Source: Flavisolibacter sp.
Lineage (GTDB): Bacteria; Bacteroidota; Bacteroidia; Chitinophagales; Chitinophagaceae
NCBI GenBank assembly: GCA_013695175.1
Contig: JACDAZ010000404.1
Location: 1-10,784, forward strand
Length of the DNA stretch: 10,784 nt
Direction of reading: 5' to 3'
Made by a program: the position numbers and the translations under genes. Under the pieces are notes generated by a model. That model saw only the letters and a program-made list of their open reading frames with translations, was not told where the DNA came from and made no database searches. Positions 6,717 to 10,784 of this stretch are shown here, piece after piece. The stretch's first letter is position 1. Each line of letters begins with the position of its first letter.

Positions 6717-7090
6717 TCTTCAATTGTTACTTCTAATTTTTTATTGCCAATGGTGCCCAAATGTGTATGCTGAAAACTTTGAAAATATTTTAAACCATAA
6801 CCAAAAATCCTGTCCATAGAACTGTGACCAAACAATATGATACCAATAATCTGTAACAGCCAGGAGCCACTGAAGAAACCTGTAATGAAAATGATAACTG
6901 CTACCGTTTTGTGATGAAACAAATTATAAGTTATAGCTCCTGCTTTCTTATTAATGATATAACCTAACATACTTATATCCGGACCAATAAATAATAAAAG
7001 GTAAAACCACCAATCAACATTTAAATAAATAAGAGCAATAATAGCCAAAATAAAAAATGATAATTCCTCAATTTTTAATAGAAGTTTCAT
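6713..7090 (-). CDS. DUF4260 family small membrane protein
   Basis: 125 residues with about four hydrophobic segments (near 9-22, 26-36, 62-73 and 76-87), so an inner-membrane protein. It carries the pattern I associate with DUF4260: GPDISMLGY (36-44), YNLFHH (55-60), GHSSMDRIFGYGLKY (88-102) and FQHTHLG (106-112). The conserved-looking histidines and aspartates (H59, H60, H89, D93, H108, H110) lie near the ends of the membrane segments and could be a metal site; that is inference. The function of the family is unknown. The gene lies 32 bases after the DUF1835 gene and overlaps parC by 4 bp, so it is part of the parE-parC message. No Shine-Dalgarno sequence precedes the start, which sits after an A-rich stretch. 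Confidence 0.82.
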   Translation of the reverse strand: MKLLLKIEELSFFILAIIALIYLNVDWWFYLLLFIGPDISMLGYIINKKAGAITYNLFHHKTVAVIIFITGFFSGSWLLQIIGIILFGHSSMDRIFGYGLKYFQSFQHTHLGTIGNKKLEVTIEE

Positions 7091-7122
7091 TCTGTTTTTT
7101 CAAGTTTTACTGATCAATTGAC

Positions 7123-7974
7123 CTATTGCTGATCAGGATTTGATACAACTGTTTCAGCAGTTAATGATTTCAATCTGACTTCAAAATCTTTCCAGCTTTT
7201 GGATGTATCACCATTTATTTCGACCTGTTCCAGCTGCACAAGTTGCTTTATGCGCCAAAGCAAAAAAATGTCACCTGTTTTAATTTTCATTTTGGAAAGA
7301 ATGTTATGCATGGCTTTGTTTCCCTTTTGCCATTCTGATGTTAAGGCAGATAAAATATCCTTATCATAAAAATCAGCTTCCTTACTTACTATTTTTTTTC
7401 CTCCTTCCAAAATGCGAACAAAAGCTTTCTCCGACATGAGCTTTCTCCATTCATCAGGATCTACTTCAAATTCGCTGGGTGTAACTTTTCTGCAAAGTTT
7501 TTTTGCTTTTAAAAACTCTTTTGGCTGTATCTGGTGCAATGTTGTTGGGTAAAAAAGTTGACCTTTTTCATTGATGAAAGGAAGGTTGTTGAGGTATAAA
7601 ACAAAAATGCGTCCCTGGTAAGGTTGCAGCTGAGAAATCAACCAATAATACCCACATACATCATGTTGATTTTGTCCCATCCACAACCAAACTTCCTGCT
7701 CTTCATTTTCTTCTAATGCTTTTATTATACGTTCAACAGCAGCTTGATCATCCACTTTTTCCATAAGATGATCTGTATTGTAAGGCGAATCATCAATTAG
7801 CTGTTTCCACCACTCCCGCCTTTGCAGGTAACCTTCTTCATTGTAAATATTTTCAACAGGACCTACAGCATAATCATCCTTTATTTCAACAATATCTCCT
7901 TGTAAAGTTTCATCTAATTCAAATGCTTTTTGTAAAACTTCTACATCAGCCTCCTGGAAAACAATATGAATCAT
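7123..7974 (-). CDS. DUF1835 and DUF3658 domain protein
   Basis: 283 residues, cytoplasmic, no signal peptide. The N-terminal part (1 to about 130) has the DUF1835 hallmarks: MIHIVF at the very start, DIVEIKDDYAVGPV (27-40), then VWLWMGQNQHDVCGYYWL (95-112) followed by RIFVLYLNN (122-130). The C-terminal part (about 170-258) fits DUF3658: WRKLMSEKAFVRILEGGK, then FYDKDILSALTSEW and GDIFLLWRIKQLVQLEQVEI, a helical region resembling a small winged-helix fold. The biochemical role of these domains is not established to my knowledge. The gene lies 68 AT-rich bases after parE; that gap contains an AATTAAN heptad tract. The next gene follows after 32 bases, so cotranscription with parE and parC is likely. 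Confidence 0.87.
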   Translation of the reverse strand: MIHIVFQEADVEVLQKAFELDETLQGDIVEIKDDYAVGPVENIYNEEGYLQRREWWKQLIDDSPYNTDHLMEKVDDQAAVERIIKALEENEEQEVWLWMGQNQHDVCGYYWLISQLQPYQGRIFVLYLNNLPFINEKGQLFYPTTLHQIQPKEFLKAKKLCRKVTPSEFEVDPDEWRKLMSEKAFVRILEGGKKIVSKEADFYDKDILSALTSEWQKGNKAMHNILSKMKIKTGDIFLLWRIKQLVQLEQVEINGDTSKSWKDFEVRLKSLTAETVVSNPDQQ

Positions 7975-7979
7975 TATAT

Positions 7980-8008
7980 AATTAAGAATTAATAATTAAA
8001 AAATTAAG
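7980..8008. repeat. Four heptads, AATTAAN, between parE and the DUF1835 gene
   Basis: AATTAA plus one variable base repeats at 7980, 7987, 7994 and 8002 (one extra A before the last unit). In the transcribed (-) sense the units read NTTAATT and end 5 bases before the DUF1835 ATG. AT-richness makes chance similarity easier here than for the other tracts. Confidence 0.5.
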
Positions 8009-8042
8009 CAGTTGCTTTTTGTGTTGATGATTTGAAAACTTA

Positions 8043-9938
8043 TCAATTTAAAATTTCCTCCACCGTATCCAGTTCCACTTTTAAATTATTGATAATAAAC
8101 TCCTGTCGCTCCTGCGAGTTTTTACCCATATAATATTCCAGTAAATGCTGAATATGATCACCATGGTCAATAATAACCGGTTGCAGGCGCATTTCTTCAC
8201 CAATGAATTGTCCAAATTCATCCGGAGATATTTCACCTAATCCTTTAAACCTGGTGATTTCAGGTTTGCTTCCCAATTTTTGAACAGCTTTTTGTTTTTC
8301 ATTTTCTGAATAACAATAAATGGTTTGCTGTTTGTTTCTTACCCTGAAAAAAGGCGTTTCTAAAATATAGATATGATTGTTCTTCACCAGGTCTGGAAAA
8401 AATTGCAGAAAAAAAGTCATGATCAGCAATCTTATATGCATACCATCCACATCAGCATCAGTAGCTATAACAATTCTATTAAAACGAAGTCCTTCTAATC
8501 CTTCTTCTATATTTAAGGCATGCTGCAACAGGTTAAATTCCTCATTTTCATAAACCACTTTTTTACTTAACCCAAAGCAGTTTAACGGTTTACCTCTTAA
8601 GCTAAAAACGGCCTGCGTTTCCACATGGCGTGCTTTTGTAATGGAACCGCTGGCTGAATCTCCTTCAGTAATAAAAATGGTGGTTTCTTTTTGAACAGCA
8701 AAAAATGCTTCTTTACCTTTTGCCGGAGGTTCATCATTTAAATGCACCCTGCAATCGCGTAATTTTTTATTATGAAGATTGGCTTTTTTAGCTCTTTCAT
8801 TCGCAAGCTTTTTGATGCCTGCCAGGTCTTTACGCTCCCTTTCGCTTTGTTCTATTCTCCTTTTTAGAGCATCTGCAGTTGCAGGATTTTTATGGAGATA
8901 GTTATCGAGCTGGCGTGATAAAAAATCAAGAATAAACTGGCGCATGCTCTGTCCGCCTTCTACTATATTCATAGAACCCAGCTTCGTTTTTGTTTGCGAT
9001 TCAAAAACCGGTTCTACAACTCTTATTGAAATAGCGGCTACTATACTTTGACGGATATCTGAAGCTTCGTAATCTTTTTTATAATAATCTCGTATCACTT
9101 TTACGTATACTTCCCTGAAAGCTGCCTGGTGTGTTCCACCCATGGTAGTGTGCTGCCCGTTCACAAAACTGTGGTAGTCCTCACCATAATCATTATTATG
9201 TGTTAAGGCCACTTCTATATCTTCACCTTTTAAATGAATAATAGGATAACGAATTTCATCTGAATTGGTTTCTCTTTCCAACAGATCCAGCAAACCATTT
9301 TTACTTACAAAAGATTTGCCATTGAAGATGATGCGCAAGCCGGCATTTAAAAAGCAATAATTCCAGATCTGCTTCTCCAGGTACTCCGGTATAAAATGAA
9401 AATTTTTAAAAACAGAATCATCAGGAATAAAAGTTACCAGGGTGCCATTGTCCTCACCTGAAGCTGATTCTTTATATTCTTTTATCAGAACACCTTTTTC
9501 AAATTCAGCCTCTTTCACTTTACCATCTCTAAATGATGAAATTTTAAAATAATGGCTTAAAGCATTTACTGCTTTTGTACCCACACCATTTAAACCAACA
9601 CTTTTTTGAAAGACCTTGCTGTCGTACTTGGCACCTGTGTTTATTTTACTAACAACATCTACCACTTTACCTAATGGAATACCGCGACCATAATCTCTTA
9701 TATTAACGGTCTTTCCCTTGATATTGATTTCAATGGTTCTGCCATGCCCCATTGTATATTCATCGATACAATTATCAAGCACCTCTTTCACCAACACATA
9801 AATACCATCATCAGGACTGGAACCGTCACCTAATTTTCCAATATACATACCGGGACGAAGGCGTATATGTTCTTTCCAGTCTAGGCTTTTGATACTGTCC
9901 TCGGTATAGTCGAATAGATTTTTCTTAGTTTCCGCCAT
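8043..9938 (-). CDS. parE: DNA topoisomerase IV subunit B
   Basis: ATPase subunit of topoisomerase IV. 631 residues, the length of ParE; it lacks the extra Toprim insert that makes many GyrB proteins about 800 residues. The GHKL ATPase domain has RPGMYIG (28-34), the catalytic-base region [10 protein letters not shown] (51-60, E52 and N56), DYGRGIP (82-88) and [14 protein letters not shown] (115-128). The transducer domain follows. The Toprim domain has [10 protein letters not shown] (423-432, E425), [10 protein letters not shown] (494-503, three aspartates) and [11 protein letters not shown] (561-571). The first gene of a (-) strand run that ends in parC, supporting the subunit assignment. 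ATG at 9938 gives [20 protein letters not shown], a usual start for this group. No Shine-Dalgarno sequence is present. A promoter box about 115 bases upstream implies a leader of about 110 nt. Confidence 0.94.
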   Translation of the reverse strand: MAETKKNLFDYTEDSIKSLDWKEHIRLRPGMYIGKLGDGSSPDDGIYVLVKEVLDNCIDEYTMGHGRTIEINIKGKTVNIRDYGRGIPLGKVVDVVSKINTGAKYDSKVFQKSVGLNGVGTKAVNALSHYFKISSFRDGKVKEAEFEKGVLIKEYKESASGEDNGTLVTFIPDDSVFKNFHFIPEYLEKQIWNYCFLNAGLRIIFNGKSFVSKNGLLDLLERETNSDEIRYPIIHLKGEDIEVALTHNNDYGEDYHSFVNGQHTTMGGTHQAAFREVYVKVIRDYYKKDYEASDIRQSIVAAISIRVVEPVFESQTKTKLGSMNIVEGGQSMRQFILDFLSRQLDNYLHKNPATADALKRRIEQSERERKDLAGIKKLANERAKKANLHNKKLRDCRVHLNDEPPAKGKEAFFAVQKETTIFITEGDSASGSITKARHVETQAVFSLRGKPLNCFGLSKKVVYENEEFNLLQHALNIEEGLEGLRFNRIVIATDADVDGMHIRLLIMTFFLQFFPDLVKNNHIYILETPFFRVRNKQQTIYCYSENEKQKAVQKLGSKPEITRFKGLGEISPDEFGQFIGEEMRLQPVIIDHGDHIQHLLEYYMGKNSQERQEFIINNLKVELDTVEEILN

Positions 9939-9976
9939 TGGATTTAAAAATTATAATTCAGCTTAAGCCTGCAACC

Positions 9977-10001
9977 TCACTTTCTTTTAAGTAAAAAGTG
10001 A
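9977..10001 (-). other. Stem-loop in the predicted parE leader
   Basis: TCACTTT (9977-9983) pairs with AAAGTGA (9995-10001), 7 bp around an 11-base loop, and two inner T-A pairs may extend it. It would lie in the 5' leader of the parE message about 40 bases before the ATG. Modest stability; role unknown. Confidence 0.35.
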
Positions 10002-10053
10002 TAATCAAAGTAAATTGATGGAAAATAAAGCAGTTCTACCAGCTGATCGACAG

Positions 10054-10061
10054 CAAATATA
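10054..10061 (-). promoter_or_regulatory. -7 promoter box candidate for the parE operon
   Basis: CAAATATA on the + strand reads TATATTTG on the - strand, an exact TAnnTTTG match. I find no convincing TTG at the expected -33 position. It would start the parE-DUF1835-DUF4260-parC message near 10047. Confidence 0.4.
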
Positions 10062-10198
10062 AGTAAAACCAGAGGCTTGAATACTAATTTATTTAGTTTT
10101 TTAGGACGAATTTTGAACGGAAATTTTACATAACAGATTGATTATCAATAAACACATCTTTTGCTATATAAACCATTAAAATTAAAAAATCAAATTAT

Positions 10199-10225
10199 TT
10201 TGTTCTGGTAATTCCTGTAAATTTG
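10199..10225 (+). promoter_or_regulatory. Promoter candidate for the small acidic protein gene
   Basis: TAAATTTG at 10218-10225 matches TAnnTTTG. TTTG at 10199-10202 could serve as -33 element but the 15-base spacer is a few bases short. The start of transcription would be near 10231, giving a leader of about 110 nt. Confidence 0.4.
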
Positions 10226-10233
10226 TTCTTCAC

Positions 10234-10250
10234 AAGGGACATCATCCCTT
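10234..10250 (+). other. 5'-terminal stem-loop in the leader of the small acidic protein gene
   Basis: AAGGGA (10234-10239) pairs perfectly with TCCCTT (10245-10250) around the loop CATCA. A second tiny stem, CCG-AAA-CGG, lies at 10262-10270. If the upstream promoter is right, the first hairpin sits at the extreme 5' end of the message, a position that can stabilise mRNA. Confidence 0.45.
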
Positions 10251-10326
10251 TACTAATCCAACCGAAACGGCTCACAACCCATTAAATTCTAGAGAAATTA
10301 TTGTAACAGGATTTTAAACCGCCACA

Positions 10327-10334
10327 AAAGGAGG
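10327..10334 (+). promoter_or_regulatory. Perfect Shine-Dalgarno sequence AAAGGAGG
   Basis: AAAGGAGG ends 5 bases before the ATG at 10340, ideal spacing. It fixes the start codon. It stands out because the other gene starts in the window have no recognisable Shine-Dalgarno sequence, as is usual in Bacteroidota. Confidence 0.75.
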
Positions 10335-10339
10335 AGATT

Positions 10340-10609
10340 ATGTATTCGTATGGATTGTTGGAACCGGGTTGTTACTACCTGATACAGGAGAAACCTGAAT
10401 TATCTATATCACTTATAAAGGTCACTACAGAAACTGACCAGTGCATGTATATATTTACTTATGATGACCAGCTGAGCACAGGCTGGCGCCGTAAGAGTGA
10501 TGGTATTTATGATATTATTGAATGCCTTACCGATCATGCCGTGCAGGAATGGGAGAAGCAGTACAACAGCAATGAAGGCGCTTTCCAGGAAGAGGAGGAT
10601 GATGATTAG
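10340..10609 (+). CDS. Small acidic protein of unknown function
   Basis: 89 residues, cytoplasmic, no signal peptide or membrane segment. It begins MYSYGLLEPGCYYLIQEKPE, has a central beta-type stretch (ISLIKVTTETDQCMYIFTYD, 23-42), then GWRRKSDGIYDIIECLTDHA (48-67) and VQEWEKQYNSNEG, and ends in an acidic tail EEEDDD. Three cysteines (C12, C35, C62) are scattered, with no metal-binding pattern. I do not recognise a named family, though the layout resembles short hypothetical proteins common in Chitinophagaceae. Reality of the gene is supported by the perfect Shine-Dalgarno sequence, a -7 box upstream, an intact frame in a region otherwise full of stops, and a sensible amino acid mix. It is monocistronic as far as the window shows, and repeat tracts follow its stop within 8 bases. 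Confidence 0.82.
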   Translation: MYSYGLLEPGCYYLIQEKPELSISLIKVTTETDQCMYIFTYDDQLSTGWRRKSDGIYDIIECLTDHAVQEWEKQYNSNEGAFQEEEDDD

Positions 10610-10616
10610 GGGAAAT

Positions 10617-10644
10617 GAAGTAAGAGGTATGAGGTAAGAAGTAG
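10617..10644. repeat. Four tandem heptads, GARGTAN
   Basis: Units start at 10617, 10624, 10631 and 10638 (GAAGTAA, GAGGTAT, and so on), purine-rich on the + strand, in exact phase. The tract begins 8 bases after the stop of the small acidic protein gene and passes almost directly into the octad tract. Confidence 0.68.
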
Positions 10645-10646
10645 GA

Positions 10647-10718
10647 ATGTGCAGATACGTAAATATGCAGTTTTGGAAATATGCAAGTGTGCAGATATGC
10701 AGATACTTAAATATGCTG
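10647..10718. repeat. Nine tandem octads, ATATGCAR-like
   Basis: Nine contiguous 8-bp units start at 10647 and end at 10718. Five or six are close to ATATGCAG (ATGTGCAG, ATATGCAA, GTGTGCAG); ATACGTAA at 10655 and ATACTTAA at 10703 form a second unit type; TTTTGGAA at 10671 is the most diverged. A higher-order repeat is visible: TGCAGATAC-N-TAAATATGC occurs at 10650-10668 and 10698-10716, identical but for one base and 48 bp (six units) apart. Confidence 0.7.
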
Positions 10719-10784
10719 CAACCTTGTTGCTTAAAAGTTGCCACACTTCACCGGTTGTTATAACATTGGGCAACAGAAACATTT

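Larger units (their letters stand above)
9939..10339. other. 401-bp divergent intergenic region
   Basis: AT-rich gap between parE (-) and the small acidic protein gene (+). It contains a -7 box for each direction (10054-10061 on -, 10218-10225 on +), a hairpin in each predicted leader (9977-10001 and 10234-10250), and a strong ribosome binding site at the right end. The centre (10090-10200) is very AT-rich with no structure I can name. No open frame of note. Confidence 0.6.

Noticed and set aside
8009..8042. Possible terminator between parE and the DUF1835 gene (AAGC-AACT-GCTT followed by a T-run on the - strand)
   Set aside because: The stem is only 4 bp. The gene order and short gap favour read-through.
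8043..9938. Assignment as GyrB instead of ParE
   Set aside because: 631 residues without the long Toprim insert, and a ParC-like A subunit in the same operon. A gyrase reading cannot be fully excluded without the genome's other type II topoisomerase genes.
10409..10744. Open frame on the - strand, 111 codons
   Set aside because: It is antisense to the small acidic protein gene, and its first part is a translation of the octad and heptad repeats (repeated YLHI-type peptides).
10718..10774. Small stems GCAAC-CTT-GTTGC (10718-10730) and GTTGCC/GGCAAC (10737-10742/10769-10774)
   Set aside because: Short stems of 5-6 bp without a T-run, at the edge of the window. They may belong to something beyond it but cannot be judged here.

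Overview
The window reads as a low-GC, densely packed chromosomal segment from a Bacteroidota bacterium, probably family Chitinophagaceae. This rests on protein character (short AccD and SmpB, a ParC with HPHGDASIGDAL, DUF1835/DUF3658 and DUF4260 proteins), promoter-like TAnnTTTG boxes, and starts that almost all lack a Shine-Dalgarno sequence. The genus call is inference. Most of the window is housekeeping. I see no CRISPR array, tRNA, rRNA, phage gene or intact insertion sequence.

Layout. (1) 1-1119 (+) is the 3' part of a cystathionine beta-synthase gene (PLP-fold domain plus C-terminal CBS pair), cut by the window edge. (2) 1120-1899 is 780 bp without a convincing gene, but it is not featureless. 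It holds a possible orphan promoter, an AATCC-rich stretch with decayed-looking short reading frames, a strong stem-loop over a Shine-Dalgarno-like sequence, two degenerate heptad repeat tracts and a 20-bp imperfect inverted repeat just upstream of accD. (3) 1900-4202 (+) is a compact probable operon: accD, smpB (1-bp overlap) and an exported protein of unknown function. (4) 4203-9938 (-) is a second probable operon, transcribed parE, a DUF1835/DUF3658 protein, a DUF4260 membrane protein, parC. It encodes both subunits of topoisomerase IV with two accessory genes between them. The two operons converge with stop codons touching back to back (TAATTA). (5) 9939-10339 is an AT-rich divergent intergenic region with promoter-like boxes on both strands and small stem-loops. 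(6) 10340-10609 (+) is a small acidic protein of unknown function with a perfect AAAGGAGG ribosome binding site, followed by heptad and octad repeat tracts.

How the genes work together. AccD (with AccA elsewhere) makes malonyl-CoA for fatty acid synthesis. SmpB with tmRNA rescues stalled ribosomes. ParE supplies the ATPase and ParC the DNA cleavage/religation part of topoisomerase IV, which unlinks daughter chromosomes. The roles of the DUF1835 and DUF4260 proteins are unknown; the ATGA overlap between the DUF4260 gene and parC means they are translated from one message.

The least explained signal is a set of short-period degenerate tandem repeats in several intergenic gaps. The units are unrelated in sequence but mostly share a period of exactly 7 bp (TCAGNNN, TWGTYCY, AATTAAN, GARGTAN), with one tract of period 8 (ATATGCAR). 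One heptad tract lies inside the loop of the inverted repeat upstream of accD, whose two arms each carry an outward-facing TATATTTG promoter box.
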